A stretch of 64,000 bases of DNA from Epithemia pelagica (lineage: Eukaryota; Bacillariophyta; Bacillariophyceae; Surirellales; Surirellaceae), in NCBI GenBank assembly GCA_946965045.2, contig OX337234.1:2170001-2234000 (forward strand), given 5' to 3'. The notes under the pieces are model-generated. The model made no database searches, was not told the DNA's origin, and was given only the letters and a program-made list of their open reading frames with translations. Shown here in pieces: positions 10,706 to 23,400 of this stretch. Every line of letters begins with the position of its first letter. The stretch's first letter is position 1. A program made the position numbers and the translations under genes.

Positions 10706-10885
10706 CCATGCTCTGAAAGGAGTTCAACTACGAGATCGAAACCATCATACACGTCAAGCGCAGTTGTCGCTGCTTTCCCATCAACACGAGACTGACAGAG
10801 CCGCTTTTCTGCGCGGCCAAGGAATCGATTGTTGAATATGGTAATTGGAATGAGCGAGAGGATCGACACTGATTTAAGGTTCGAT

Positions 10886-12254
10886 TCATCCCTTTGCATC
10901 CAGCGCCAAACGCAATGGTTCCTCGGGCCATCCTAAAGACTTGGCATTGGAAACTAAATCTTGACGTTTTCTGATGCATTCAAATGCGGGCTCCAGTTCC
11001 AAGGATGGGTCCAACAGTTGTGCCTTCTCGTAGCACTCCAAGCTCTCCTCCAGTCTCCAGAGGTCCGACAAGATACTTCCGGCTCTTTCCCATGCAGGTG
11101 CATATTTGGGAAGTAACACGGTAGCCTTGAGAGCATCTTCCAAAGCCTTTAACATGGCGTGTTGGTACAATCCATGCCATAATTGAATGCGACTGAGCTG
11201 TTTCTCTTGCTGTCGAGTGTCCTGACGAATCTTTCTCAGAATGGCCGTGGTGAGACCGGGTTCATGAGCTGCTAAGGCATACATGGAACGCATGTTCGAT
11301 TTGGTGGGAACCATGGATTTGAGTTCGCTCAATATTCCGAGGAGAACATCGCGTTGGGTAGCCGCCATGGCGACATGAGCTGCCGCCCGCATAAACAAAA
11401 CGACTCCATCTTGCGACGGAACTTTGAGTTCCAGAGCTCGACTGTAGGCGTCAATGGCTAAAGCGGCTTTGTTGGCCTCCAAATATCCCGTCCCCTTGTA
11501 TTTCAATTTCAGACAATCGCACATTTGTATCGTAATGCCCTGTGTCATCATCCAAGTTGTCATCGCGCTACAATAAGAATTGTGGATAAAGGGTGCGGTC
11601 ACGCAATACATGACCTTCACGTACCTCAAGTCCCATGTGTTTGGTCAGCACTCGATAGACCTTTTCTACCGAGTTGACGTTTGAAACTTCAAATGCCACG
11701 TGCATGTCATCATTGTTGTTTTGTCCACCAACGGGAACACAGCGGATAAAAGGACCTTTCCCTTTGGTCGGCTTTGGAAAAATAGCCGCCTTGACTGAAA
11801 CGCTCTCGGAGGTTGCCAATCCCATAAAGGCGTCCAGTGTGGCCACTCCACCCCGTTCCAAAGACGCTTTGGACTGATCCACGTATACAATCCAATCCTG
11901 AAAGGTATCATAACAAGACCGAAGCTTGGTATCTTTAGTCCAAAGAGCAACCGAGGATGAGAGAGTTAAAGTCCATGAACTTACACATGTCACTGATTTC
12001 GTTCCGATCTGATGGTCGGCGACATAATCTATCGGCTCTTGCATCGGACGACCCACTGAATTTCGTGCGAGTCTCCGTCGTTGTTCGATGATACTTGCTT
12101 CCGGCAACCTCAGTTCATGGCGGTGCTTCCACAAGGCATTCTTGGTAGGGCCCGTCGTTGTATGGAAAGCCACGGTTCTTGTCCGACAGAAGCACCATGA
12201 ACAACAGACCACAACGACGAAACAACGTCCAAATAACATCATTCTCTTCGGCAT
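10886..12254 (-). CDS. Plastid-targeted TPR-repeat protein
   Basis: Three exons, 12254-11987, 11932-11625 and 11539-10886, join to 409 residues. Start at 12254 is chosen because it opens a signal peptide (MMLFGRCFVVVVCCSW) with an AF motif (TVAFHTTT), the bipartite plastid leader. The middle (FQDWIVYVDQSKASLERGG to HVAFEVSNVNSVEKVY) has no recognised fold. The C-terminal third is tetratricopeptide-like: GYLEANKAALAIDAYSRALEL, then APAWERAGSILSDLWRLEES and LECYEKAQLLDPS. The first intron is only 54 nt with a GTGTAAG donor; the second is 85 nt. TPRs imply a scaffold or assembly role in the plastid; the partner is unknown. Confidence 0.75.
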
Positions 12255-12815
12255 ATGCCAACGACAGGACCAAGACGTCAAAAGTGAAGATTTGTGGAAA
12301 AGTGACAGCTTGTTCGCGTGACGCGCATGATGGCCCGAAATAGTTGGTCGCTGATATGACCTTCCGCGACTGACCCTTTTGTGGATGCATGCAACGCATC
12401 TTGTTGATGACAGTTGAAGACGTTGTTCAGGGAACAATGACTTTGTTCATGGAACAATTCTCAGGATGCAGCAACAATGTCGGGCCGGTTGATGTGCGCT
12501 TGACGGAGCTCGATGAATGCGTCTGGACCTGCACATGATGTGATTTAAACCGGCCTCTTGGCTGTTGCCTCGCATCGAGGTGTCACCAGTCCAACAAACC
12601 GGCCTGTTCGACCTGTTTAAATGCTTGGATAGAGCATTCGATGGAGGAGCTCATAATTTCCCTGTGAAACAAGCATCATCTCTTGAAACGATTTATCAGA
12701 CTGAACGAAGAAAACTCATTGCCTTGGAACCAACGGTGTATCACTTTCTCGATTGAAGCCCCTCCTTAATTGAATCAACGCACTATCAGCATTCATCCAT
12801 CGGTGTTGAGTCAAG
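12255..12815. other. Intergenic region between divergent genes
   Basis: Shared upstream region of the TPR gene (left) and the Tubby-like gene (right). A repeated AAACCGGCCT motif occurs at about 12546 and 12595, in short imperfect repeats. No gene is convincing here. Confidence 0.5.
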
Positions 12816-13823
12816 ATGGATTCAAAAGACGGCAAAGACAGAGTATTGAAATCGGGCCTTGCTCCTCTTCGACTTGACGGTGAACGGTCGACGTCGACTG
12901 TTTCATCCAAGGCCGCGGCAGCACTTGTGCAACTCAAGAACGCAGACATTGGCATTGAACCTCTGAAAGCTCCTCACCGACGACAATGCGATTCCAAAAC
13001 AGGTCTGCTACATGGTCGGATTCATGTTCAAAAGCAACGCAGCGGCATGCTCCGAAACAACTCTTTGCGTTTTGAATTTGTGTTGGAGCGACAGAACATT
13101 GATGGTACCAACCTCCCTCTTTTGGTGGCCTTTCATCCAACCTCATCCTCAAGTTCCGACGCCAACAAGAAAAAGATCAAATTCCCGACCCCGGCCGACT
13201 GGATGATAGAGAAGCGACATTTTGCCATTGCTTTGTACAGCAACCAAAACGAAGTGTTGGGTGAAGTTGGCGTGGCACCGTACCGAAACAGGAATGTAGT
13301 GGCCTTTGCAGTGACAGTATTGGACCAAGTGGACAGTTGTGTCTTTTACAAATGCCACAGCCTTGAAAAGATCATGAGCAAAGATGAATCATCTTTTCGT
13401 GAGGCTGAGTTTGCACGCTTCACAGAACGAGCCAAGAAAGCTGCCCGGAAATCGGGAGATGGAAAGTCGACCAAACTTGAAGACAATGAGTTTTACGGCT
13501 GCTTGCTCAATGAAAGTTGCCAACTTTTACAACCCCCGAAGCAGACCTCTGGCCCAGAGCTCAAGGTCTTTTGTGATTCCAATTATTTGAGTATCTTTTC
13601 TTCCGCACGACCCACCCTCGGAAAAGGAATGGAGGTGCCTTCGCTCAACATGAATGGCCGAGGTACCGTCACGTCCAATAAGAACATGCAGCTGGTGAGC
13701 ACAGATGGTTTAGTTTACGTTCAAGTTGCCAAGTGCGATACCAATACTTATCACGTGGATTTCCGAGCACCATTCAACCCGCTTCAGGCCTTTGCCTTTG
13801 GTATTGCACAGATTGTCCTTTGA
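12816..13823 (+). CDS. Tubby-like C-terminal domain protein
   Basis: 335 residues, intronless, ATG at 12816. The Tubby domain is a beta-barrel around a central helix that binds phosphoinositides. The C-terminal signature is present: YVQVAKCDTNTYHVDFRAPF then NPLQAFAFGIAQIVL, which lines up with the family's GKVGKDxFTMDYRYPLxxxQAFAI block. Upstream, RFEFVLERQ, FAIALYSNQNEVLGEV and MEVPSLNMNGRG fit strands of the barrel. No F-box or other N-terminal partner domain is seen, unlike plant TLPs; the first ~60 residues are basic and disordered-looking. Role in membrane trafficking or signalling is inferred from the family. Confidence 0.7.
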   Translation: MDSKDGKDRVLKSGLAPLRLDGERSTSTVSSKAAAALVQLKNADIGIEPLKAPHRRQCDSKTGLLHGRIHVQKQRSGMLRNNSLRFEFVLERQNIDGTNLPLLVAFHPTSSSSSDANKKKIKFPTPADWMIEKRHFAIALYSNQNEVLGEVGVAPYRNRNVVAFAVTVLDQVDSCVFYKCHSLEKIMSKDESSFREAEFARFTERAKKAARKSGDGKSTKLEDNEFYGCLLNESCQLLQPPKQTSGPELKVFCDSNYLSIFSSARPTLGKGMEVPSLNMNGRGTVTSNKNMQLVSTDGLVYVQVAKCDTNTYHVDFRAPFNPLQAFAFGIAQIVL

Positions 13824-14550
13824 TTGACGAATGTCATTCGTATGTTTTAGTCACATTTGCCTGATGAACTTGGTCGTACAAGTTTTTGCTAGCATAATTC
13901 CAAAAGATCATATAGTTTGTTGATAGCTAAGATATGGGCTTGCCATCTCTTCTATTCTGGATAGATTTGTTTGCTACCAGGATGACAAGTGTTAGTCAAA
14001 CAGGTTAACTTCTCTCAGTCTGGTCGACGAGGAGTTGTGATTTTGAAACTGTCCGTTGATGCACGGATGTAAGTATTGTCAGATCGCAATCCACAGCAAT
14101 GATCTACGGTCCTCAGGCAGAGAAGTCCTTCCGGTACTATATGTCTGACCTATAGCCTTGTCACTTGTCATTCCACTCCAATTTTCAATTTGGAAGCCAG
14201 GCTGAAATATACCGTCCCATGACCTTTTCCGACTACATAGCAGTCTTAGGAAGCTAGCTAGGAGCGCTATGTAATGGGTGTCACAGTATTGTTGGTTCTA
14301 CTTTCTTTAGGCAATAAAAAGCAAACTTGATTGACTATTCTTTACCTCACAACGGACAGAGTTTGATAAACTGAACTTGAAAACAACAACAGAACTCGAA
14401 GAAGTAGGTTTGTGTACAGGCCGTGAGCTGTGCCGATCTTTCTTGAAACTGAAGGGGAACGTTCCCGTTTCTTCAAAATTGTGGAATAGAAGGTGATGAA
14501 GTAGTCACATATACCTCCTTTTCACGGGATTGGTGGCGTCTGCGTTCACT
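13824..14550. other. Intergenic region, no gene seen
   Basis: About 730 bp between the convergent Tubby-like gene and the gene at 14551-15573. Contains short imperfect palindromes around AAGCTAGCTAGGAG (about 14251-14264). Nothing else is supported. Confidence 0.6.
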
Positions 14551-15573
14551 TCATATGGTGGGGTAATGGAAGTTGGGGGGCCAGAGGGGGATTGGGCAGA
14601 GCTCGTCCTCGTCGCCGTTGCGATGGTCGTCATGTGTATCACGGCAGTAGTGGTCGCGTCCCCCGAACTGATCAGAAAGGTACCCGTCTTCTTTTTTCTC
14701 ATCTCGTTGCTGGAAGTCAACCGATACCCCAGTGGCTCCGTGGTGCTCTTCAGCTTCCCCTTTGACTTGTTCCCATCCAGTGCGAATGCCTTCTGTCACC
14801 TTGTCATCAGCAGCATAGTTATGAATGGGACCGCCCAAATGATCACGATTCCCGTCAAGAAACGCATCGTACCATTGTGTATGATGAGTGATATCATGTT
14901 CATTGAGGTCGTCCTTGTGCTGATGAGATGTCTGCTCTGCAGTATTCTCTGTGTCCTCCTCGTCGTCGTCGCCCCAGTCATAAATGCTACTGGAGCTGCT
15001 TCCAACCGTATTCTCCGTTTCATGAGCATGAAAGTCGACTTGCTTATCTTTTCTGTTCTTTCGGGTGCTGCTGGTGTTCTTTTCACGTAGCTCATGCTTC
15101 AGGTAGTCGAGAATATAGCCCTCACCGACTTCAACGCATACTCCTTTTGGATAGCTCCTTAGTTGTTCCACACTTGTGTGCTTGTCCAGGATAGACTCTC
15201 TTCGAACCACTCCAAGGTGACGAGTCTTGAGCGTTCCTGTCTTCTCCTGAACGTCATCTTTTTCAATGTATTCTAGGAGCTTATCAAGAGGGAAGACGAA
15301 CTTGACGTGCTTGAACTCATTCCGTAGCATGCGGCGAGCAAAGTCATCGCGTCGAAATCGGTCGACTTTCCTGTACGCGGGTCGTCGTGCTTTTATCAAA
15401 GCTTTCTTTTCGGCATTACCGATCTTTGTGTTTCCATAGCCACCTCTTCCAATCCAAAAAAATGATTCATCTGGGAGAACCTCGTCCTTCAAATAGAACT
15501 TGCGAGAAGGAACAGATTTGGATGGGGCATTCTGTTCATCCGCTCTGATGGTGTTGTGAGTTTTGGAAGCCAT
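14551..15573 (-). CDS. Hypothetical charged protein
   Basis: 340 residues, intronless, ATG at 15573. Not recognised. The N-terminal half looks globular and basic (FYLKDEVLPDESFFWIGRGG, RRDDFARRMLRNEFKHVKF, DKLLEYIEKDDVQ). The C-terminal half is acidic and His-rich (DWGDDDEEDTENTAEQ, THDDHRNGDEDEL) and probably disordered. No signal peptide, membrane segment or catalytic motif is visible. The ordered N-terminal part argues for a real gene, not a chance frame. Confidence 0.6.
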   Translation of the reverse strand: MASKTHNTIRADEQNAPSKSVPSRKFYLKDEVLPDESFFWIGRGGYGNTKIGNAEKKALIKARRPAYRKVDRFRRDDFARRMLRNEFKHVKFVFPLDKLLEYIEKDDVQEKTGTLKTRHLGVVRRESILDKHTSVEQLRSYPKGVCVEVGEGYILDYLKHELREKNTSSTRKNRKDKQVDFHAHETENTVGSSSSSIYDWGDDDEEDTENTAEQTSHQHKDDLNEHDITHHTQWYDAFLDGNRDHLGGPIHNYAADDKVTEGIRTGWEQVKGEAEEHHGATGVSVDFQQRDEKKEDGYLSDQFGGRDHYCRDTHDDHRNGDEDELCPIPLWPPNFHYPTI

Positions 15574-16285
15574 CAGTATTCAGTTTTCTCTTCTTGCAAG
15601 TGTCTATGAGTGATCCCGAGGAAACGGTTTTCCAAAGGTGGTGAGTTTATCAGAGAGATCAACCAAGTACAAGAAATGGGAACATGATTTTGAAACTCCC
15701 TCAGATCAAAAACAACAAGAGGAACAAGACCAAAACACGTGCACTTCGTTAACAATGTTTTCTCTTACACCCTTTGAGTTTTCGAACGGTATCTTCTCTA
15801 TTGATGTTTCGACGGAAGTGTGTCCATGTGTATCCCCTTGGCCTTCGCTCTTCGCGCACGCCCCGCGGTCCGCGGTCCGCCTGATGTGGCGCCATCTCCA
15901 TTCGCGATCGCATTTAGCCTAGGTAGGAGTAATACTTAGAGACTCCGCAAACTAAGTAGTCTATAACCTATCTATGAGATTCACACGTCGCAACAACAGT
16001 CTGAATGCAACATAGGAGTAGGAGTACAACTCAACACTCAACAGAAAACTTCCTAAGGAATTAGCAAATCGCGCTCCAAGCTCCAAAGTGCTGCCCAACC
16101 AAGACAGGAGACTACCAAGGATCTTTTACTCTTCTACTCAATACAAATAGTAAAACAAACGAGACGGAAAAGCACATAACCACAATAATATCAAACCAGC
16201 AGTCATCACGACAGGACCAGAAGCTGTGGTTGCCCATAATGTGTGCTTTAGAAGATCCTTAGGAAACTCCATATAGGACTTTATA
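15574..16285. other. Intergenic region, no gene seen
   Basis: Sequence between the hypothetical gene and the first DDE element. Holds a CGCGGTCCGCGGTCCGC short repeat near 15862 and an AGGAGTAGGAGTA motif near 16015. Reading frames here lack coding character. Confidence 0.5.
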
Positions 16286-19200
16286 GGGGGAAGTCGCAGA
16301 AGAGGAGGGGAAAGAAAGGAAGAGAAAAAAGAAGAAGAAGAAGGAAAAAAGAAAAAAGAGGAAGAATTAGTTGTAAGATTCCCTTTGCTACGAACGTGCG
16401 ATTGCCACCATCATATTATGATCTCATTGGTTGATCCATTTGTCACTGCTTCTGGTCTGTGTGGGATGTGTGGTGACTACGTGTTGCTCCAATGTCCCGG
16501 TGGAGGGGGATTTGGCAGTTCCCTACGGTCGTTCTACGTATCTGGCTACGGTAAGTGCTGACACCGTGTGTCTTTTACCTATACAAAACATCATCAGCCT
16601 CACATATGCCTTTGATCTCTGATTGTATTGCTTGTGCGAAGATATTGGCATACATTGTTTCCAGTATATCGCGCAATCATAGCTACGGCATGGACGAGAA
16701 GTTTTGCACAGTTTTTGTTAGTTCATTATTTTCTGATCGATGGTTTTCTCACTACTGTTGTTGTTGTCGTCGTTGTTTTTGTTATATCTCTTTAATCTTT
16801 GTCTTAAAGTGTCTGGCCTCCATGGTAAGTCGCGACTGTTGGCTGTTGATGCTGTGTTGATTTTTGCTGCTCTCTAACCGATGTTGTTGTTGTGTTTTAA
16901 GGGTACGATGCATTACTGGGATGGTTGGAACAAGATTTGTCATGGGGTGGGATACCCCGACGATTGGGCCTCTGCCAATACTGAATATTGCAGATGCAAC
17001 AATTTTGAGTCGGTTGTGGATGTGTTGGTTGTTGATGGACCGGTTGGCAACCAAGGTACGACGAGTAATACGCCGCTTGCTGCAGCAGCTGTTGCTGAAA
17101 GTGATGAACACTAGCAAGCGGCGTATTTGGCGGAAGCAATGGTGGAAGTGATGGCATTTGTGGTTGTGGCATGGTGATTGGTCTGGGGGCCGGTTGTATT
17201 GCTGTTCTTGGTGGCGATTTGGGAGCAGGTTGCTGTTGTGTTTGTGGTGGTGGTCGTTGTGGTCGTGTTGGAGAAGACTGTTGCACTGTTGGAGCTGGTG
17301 GTGGCGGCAGCTCTTCCTCCTCATCACTCAACATTGGATCATCGTCATCTTCTTGGTTTGCTTCGTCTTGGTGCTCTTCTTTTTCCTCAACTTGTTGCTC
17401 TTTTTCATTTTCTCGTGATTGTTCTGTATCTTGTTGTTCCAGTGTCTCGCTTGTTTGCATTGTTTCTTCATCTTGCATATTGCGCTGAGCCTCACATTTC
17501 TCACAGGGACAGAAGTCATGCTGTTGGACCAAGATGTTCCAGACCTCGTTGAGTTGCTCATAAACTTGCAAGTACTCAGAAAAAAAGCGTTCGCCATTGT
17601 CTTGCGGTAAGTGCTCGACGTCATCAAACAACTTGGATGCGCCGCATCGAACGGCCAACTTGTTGATAAAGGCAAGTTGCTGGTGGTTCCAATGACTCAC
17701 CACTGTTTCCCACGCCGCAGGCATTTTCTTGTTGCGTTGTTCCGTTGTCTTCGACACAAAGCGCAGCTTGTGTCGAATCTGACGGTTGTACCGCGCCGTT
17801 CCGCACAAGTTCAAGTCGTCCGAGAGTTTTTCATTTGTGCCCCCATTACTGAAATGGGCCAAGTTGTTGTGCCATGACTCCAATTTGGATTCCCCTCGGT
17901 AAGAGACCCATTCGGACAATTGATGGCTTGATTTCGGGTGTGGTTTGATCTCACGATACATGTCTTCGATTGGAATCGGATCTGCGAGAAACTTTTTTAC
18001 AGTTTTCGATTGCTGAGTGTGTATCTTGTGTGAACAATGGTTGTTGTGTCTTGTGATCGAGCCTTCCTCGTGCCGGTGGCCCACTGTCACTACTACTTCT
18101 CACTTTATATTTTATCTTCCACTCCTCCAGGCGCATCACGATTGTTTGGAACGCGCGGATGATTTTCCGTAAGTACTTGCCGTATCTTTCGCGAAAAACC
18201 TTGGTCTGTCTCATTTCTGCTATTTGCTTGTCATTACATTTCTTGCCTCCAAGGGTGCCATTCTTCAGGGCCGTGATGACTTTATGGAAGTCACCATCGT
18301 GATACTCGTAGATGCAATCCAACAATTCGCGCAACGCGTCACCAAAGTCCATGTGTTTATGGCGCAGGGTCTTTATAATTTGCTGGAGGAAATGAAAGAG
18401 TCCCAGTCTTGGGACTACATCTTCACCCAACAATCCAACCCAATAATTGCTCTTGTGGGGGAATGTGTCGGAATAGATGACGCTCGGGTTAAAATTTCCA
18501 CGGCTGCAGAGTTGTTGGGCAGCATGGGAGAAGGTCTTGGTTTCCAAGTTTGGAACCAAGATTGCACATGCAATCTCGCCTACTTCATTGGCAGCATCCC
18601 ATACAGCTTCTGCCTTGAGCCTCTTGGGATAGTTCTTGACTGCTTGGAAGGTGTGGTCTTGGGCAAAACTTGTTTGGCAGCCCACGGCTTGGATTTCCCC
18701 GGTGTGCCTCTCATAGTCACTTGTTCTCCAGGGATTGAGTCTTGATCTTGATGCCTCGTGGTAGGCCTGTCTGATTGTCTCACCAAGAGGAGGATACCTG
18801 GTGAGCCACTCTCCATCTTTCGCTGGATACTCTTGCCCTTGCTGATGTGTTGCATCGCAGAAGGAGTAATAGTTAGTTGTTCTATTCCTATAATCCCTGT
18901 TGATTGCAGCATACAATAGTCCACTACAGTGGTCACCATTGCCATAGGTAAGCATCTCCTCCTCCAACACTGTTGTTGTTGTAATGTCGAAGTGCTGGGC
19001 ACCTCGAGCCCACTTTGCTTCGACTGGATACCATTTCGCAAAATGTGGAGGCAACGAATTGAGAAGTGCTCCGTCGTTGCCGGCATGCGTGGTATTGCAC
19101 TCCTTGCAATGGTAGTGCGTGACAAGGGCGTAAGACGGTGCGCCATCAAGACCAAAAATGGGGAATAGACTTTTGCTCTTGGAAAGGTTGGTCCGCTCGC

Positions 19201-20429
19201 GTTGTAGTGTACAGTTGTTACACTTTGGACACTTAAGCCCAATTTTCTGAAACTCCACCGGCATAAACAGCTCCCAGTCAACAATGTACAAACGTCGCCC
19301 TACAATTGAGTCCCACAGGGCATTATTGTTGTTTCGCACGTCGGGTACAGTCAAACACATGTCGCGCATGAACGGCTTAAGTGACCGCACGTCGCGCTTC
19401 CGTTCCAAACAAGTTTCGGCGATAGTCTTGGCAAGCGCGTACATTGTTTTCGGACACGTGATCGACTCGTCTTGCTCTATCTCCTTGTATTTAGCCAGTA
19501 CCGATTGCATAAATACATACTCATCCGACCCAACGGCGGACATCACCTGATTATTGATCAGGCAGTCCGTGCGCGCAATACAGTTGCGCTTCCCCTTTCG
19601 AACCCTGGAAAGTTTCAAATCGTCCTCTGTCACGGTCGTTGCTTCATTTGAAGCTTCCGAGACAGGTTTATTGTTGAGACAAAAGAAGAGGTTGAAATCT
19701 TCTTGCCTCATGATGATTGGATGGTAAGTCACTTCCTTGTTGGCCTCTTTCTTCAGTCGTTCCTCCTCCTTCATGGCCTCTACCAAGTGGTCTGGTATGC
19801 CCCTGGTCTTTGTGTTCTTCGGGCAGAAGACGTGATGGGGGCGCTTGGGAGGCTTGGTCCCAAGCCTTTTGGAACTGCAGATGGTGCAGTCCCTGTCTGG
19901 CTCAAAGGCCTTTTTCTTCTCAAGCGTGAGCTGCCTCAACTGCTTTGCCTCTTGTTGCTTCCTCTTCTTGTTGCTTCTCTGTTGTGCTAACGACTTTGCC
20001 CTTTTTGTTTGGTTGTTTCGTCGTTGACTCTGCCCACCCATCTCTTGCTCCTTGCTGAGCTTTTTGTATGGGTTCACCACCAAGGGTGCTGGTGGTGGAG
20101 GAGGAGAGTCATTCTCCTCAGGGACAGTCATCGTGGTTGGGTCCATTGTCGCTCCAGAAACATCGACACCATTGTCCATGTCCTGGGGCACGGCAACCGC
20201 GACCGGCCTCATTGGCACGGAATCGTGTTGGAGACGAAATCCCTGTCGTTTCGGCTGTTTTCGTGGGGAAGTCGGCAAGATTCCGTGGCTTTTTGCGCGT
20301 GGCGCGCGATGTCTACTGGTAAGAGAAGACATGTCTTGTGTGAGTTTTCGTTAAGTATTTTGATGTCTTGTCTATGTCTTGTGAGTTTTCTAACCCAATC
20401 ATATTTCTGCCTTCTATTTCGTGAGCCCC
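16286..20429 (-). mobile_element. DDE-type element, tandem copy 1 (frameshifted)
   Basis: Boundaries come from comparison with copy 2 and are approximate. The left end is a G-run followed by AAGTCGCAGAAGAG and a purine-rich tract. The right end carries TCTAACCCAATCATATT, then CTGCCTT, then CCCC. Complementing the right end gives a G-run near AAGGCAG, so the termini form weak inverted repeats. The element encodes the transposase at 16897-20332. Only 12 bp separate it from copy 2. Confidence 0.6.
16897..20332 (-). pseudogene. Putative DDE transposase with zinc clusters, copy 1
   Basis: The first frame (20332-17951, 793 residues) and second frame (to 16897) together match the intact 1244-residue protein of copy 2 along its length. 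Features in order: a zinc-like cluster CTICSSKRLG with HHVFCPKNTKTRG; a second C4-type block CPKCNNC with CKEC; the first Asp in AQDHTFQAVKN; the second Asp in IYSDTFPH; the Glu in RGESKLESWHNNLAHFSNGG. The frame breaks at a six-A run (17993-17998 on the plus strand); five As would keep it open. The catalytic Glu lies after the break. The C-terminus is Glu/Gln- then Pro/Gln-rich and ends in another Cys/His cluster. It could be a decayed copy or a sequencing error. Confidence 0.7.
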
Positions 20430-20441
20430 TATTGCGAAAAT

Positions 20442-23400
20442 GGGGGGGGCCAAGGCAGAAGAGAGAAGGGAAAAAGGGGAGGGAAAAAAAGAGAGGAAGA
20501 AAAAAGGAAGAGATTCCCAACGTTCAAAATGGTAAGATTCCGTCGTTTTCTGCATCCTAGTCGGTTTCACTCTCATTGGCTGAATTACCATGTCTTGTCT
20601 AACCCTTGCATCTGGTTTAACTCTCTGTCATGAGGGGCGAAGGCACCTCCCCTTCAATCACCATAAATGATTTTGGTCTTAGTTCAGAAATTTCTGTGCT
20701 TACATCAGTGGTCAACGCTCGACGAACGTACAAGACGTCTGTCCATGGTAAGCTTCATGTGTGCTCTGTACGTCGATCGTTGACACAAAAATCTACCGAA
20801 AGATCGCTCTCATAATTTTTGAACAGGCATGTTTCTAACTCATTCTTCATCTTATGTTTTAGTTCTTCTTATTTCAGGTATACGGGTCGTCTCATCCTAA
20901 TGGTTTTGTGTCTTTTTCTTCTTTGTGGTGTGGTGCATGGGTTTGGTGTGATGGATTTCTTGGTTTTCCTTTTTGTGCTTGAGCCACATCCGCCATGATA
21001 TTTCGGTGATGTGGCTGGATCCTCCTTCCTGCCAGCAACGGCAAAATGGACAAGCCATTGCCATGGACAATCCATCAAGGCTTCTTGGTATTTTTGTTGG
21101 GGCAGTCTTTGTTGTGATGAGGTCTCCCACGCTTTCCATTCTCGAAGTATTCAAAATACTTCGGACAACAGAATTGCCGTTGGTTTCGTGGGGTTGGCCG
21201 CATCCAAGTTGTGGTCGCGGCATGGTGCTGCTGTTGAACTAAATTTGGCATCAGCAACGATAGAGCCAAAAGTGTTTGAGCCAATGGCCCACTTGCTTGG
21301 CTTGTTGTCATTGTTGTAAGTTCTTGTTGTGCATGTGTTGTGTTTGTGGTTGTGATTCTTGCTGGTGTGCTGGTGATTCTGTCGTTCTTGTTGACTGTTC
21401 CAAAACCAGAGCTGAATCGTGCACTATTTAGTTGTTGCATAATCTCACGCCTATGTTGTGCTCTTTCTTGTTCTTGTTGATTCTCTTCTCTCATTTGCTT
21501 CTTTGTTTGACTGGTGCTACTTTCTTGGTGACGTGCTTCCCCAGCCTGTTCTTGTTGTTGTGCTTGTGGAACCAGCGGCCGAGTCTCACTTGGTTCTTGC
21601 TCACCCACATTCTTGATGTAAGTACTCTCCTCCTGTTGAGGCTCACTGTCACCAGATTCCATTGTTGTTATCGTCTCCTTCTCACTGGCATTTTGGTTTT
21701 TCTGTACATGCTGCTCTTTTTCGGATTCGACTGCTGTTGGATTTCCCACAATCGGAACACACAACAACCCCTCACTCTGATTGTTTGGACTGCTTTTGGG
21801 GGAATTGCCGTCCTCACTCTCATTTTTCTCATTCTCCTCTCTCTTGTCATGCTCATTGTCTCGGTTTGTTTCATCACTGTTATTTGATGGTGTCCTCTTT
21901 CGGTACGGGTTAACAATCATCCCCTGTACTGTTTGGACTGGTGGTAGTGTTGAAAGAGTAGGTGCTGGTGGTGGGTGAAAGGACTTGTCATGGGGAAGGC
22001 GCACAACAGACTTGGCACACAAGCAACACTGACAGCGGTCATTGAGTGGATGCTTCGGAATCTCCAATTTCCGTCTGCTCTGTTGTGCCAAGTATTCCGA
22101 AAAAAAGCGTTCACCAGTGTCTTCTGGTAAGTTTTCAACCCATTGAAATTGTTGTTGCGATCCAGAACTCACAGCCATTTCATTGATGAATCGCAGTTCA
22201 GTGTGGTTCCAATAAGGAACCACACATTCCCATCCGGCTGGAACAAGAGATCGCTCATCAAGAGTCATTGCAAGCAATCGATGCTTGAATCGAATGGTAA
22301 GATTGTAATGCGCTGTTCCCTGTAGGTTAAGATTGTCTGCAAGGCTCTCACGCATTCCACAATTTGCAAAGTTTGCCAGGTTGTCGTGGAAGCTCTCCAA
22401 CTTGGATTCCCCTCTGACTGCAATGTATTCAGGTAAGGAGTGGCGTGAATTCTTGTTGGCTGCAACTGTCAAATACATGTCTTCAAGTGGTAGTGGATCT
22501 GACAAATACACTGCCTTTTGTTTGCAATTTTCTATCGCGAGATGAGTATCCTCCGTAAATAGAGGTTGATTTGTCCGCGGATCTCGTCGACCTCTTGCTG
22601 ATGGCTTGCCTGGTGTGGCAGTGACCTTATAGGTCACTTTGAATTCTTCCAGCTTCGCAATGATGACTTCTTTCGAGCGGATCATTTTTCGTATGTACTT
22701 TTCATACCTTCGTCCAAACTCTGGAGTGTCGAGCAGATCCTGTATCTCACCCTCAGTGTATTGTTTCTTGCTACTTGACATTTTTCCTTCTTTCAGCGCT
22801 TGAAGGACATTATTCATATCCTCATCATTATACTCATACAGGGCCATTTTGAAATCACGGAGTGCTCGCCCATAATCAATGTGTCTTGGTCGCAGAGTCT
22901 TCACAATTCTCTGCAGGAAATGAAACAGGCCGAGGCAACCCTTCACCTCGTCACCCCAAATCAAGACCCAGAAGTCAATGGAAGAAGGCCATGTATCAGT
23001 ATACATGGCCTTCGGACAAAACCATGGCCGACGAGCAAGCTGTTCGACAGCATGGCTCACCTCCTGGATTTTGGTATTTTCAACGAGAATAGCACAGGCA
23101 ATCTCACCTTTTTTGTTGGCTACGTCAAACAGGGCCTTTGCCTTACAGGCTGAGGGATAGTTTTTCACTGTCTGGTGAGTATGATCATTTGCAAATGTTC
23201 GTTTGCATCTCACCATTTGCATTTCTCTCGTGTGTCTATCATGATCCGACAGACCCCACCAATTCCAATTGGAACTAGCCGCATCGTCATACAGCTGACG
23301 GATGGTGTCACCTTGTGGAGGGAAGTTGACCAGCCACTCGCCATCCTTTTTGGGATAGTCCTCACTTTTTTGGCCAGTGGATGCACAGAATGAATAGTAC

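Noticed and set aside
14530-15090. 186-codon plus-strand ORF with hydrophobic segments
   Set aside because: Antisense of the acidic, His-rich half of the 340-residue gene; complementing Asp/Glu/His codons yields Val/Leu-rich shadow peptides.
16864-17552. Gly/Val/Cys-rich plus-strand ORFs
   Set aside because: Antisense of the Gln/Pro/Glu-rich transposase C-terminus.
18224-18745. 173-codon plus-strand ORF
   Set aside because: Antisense of the transposase catalytic region in copy 1.
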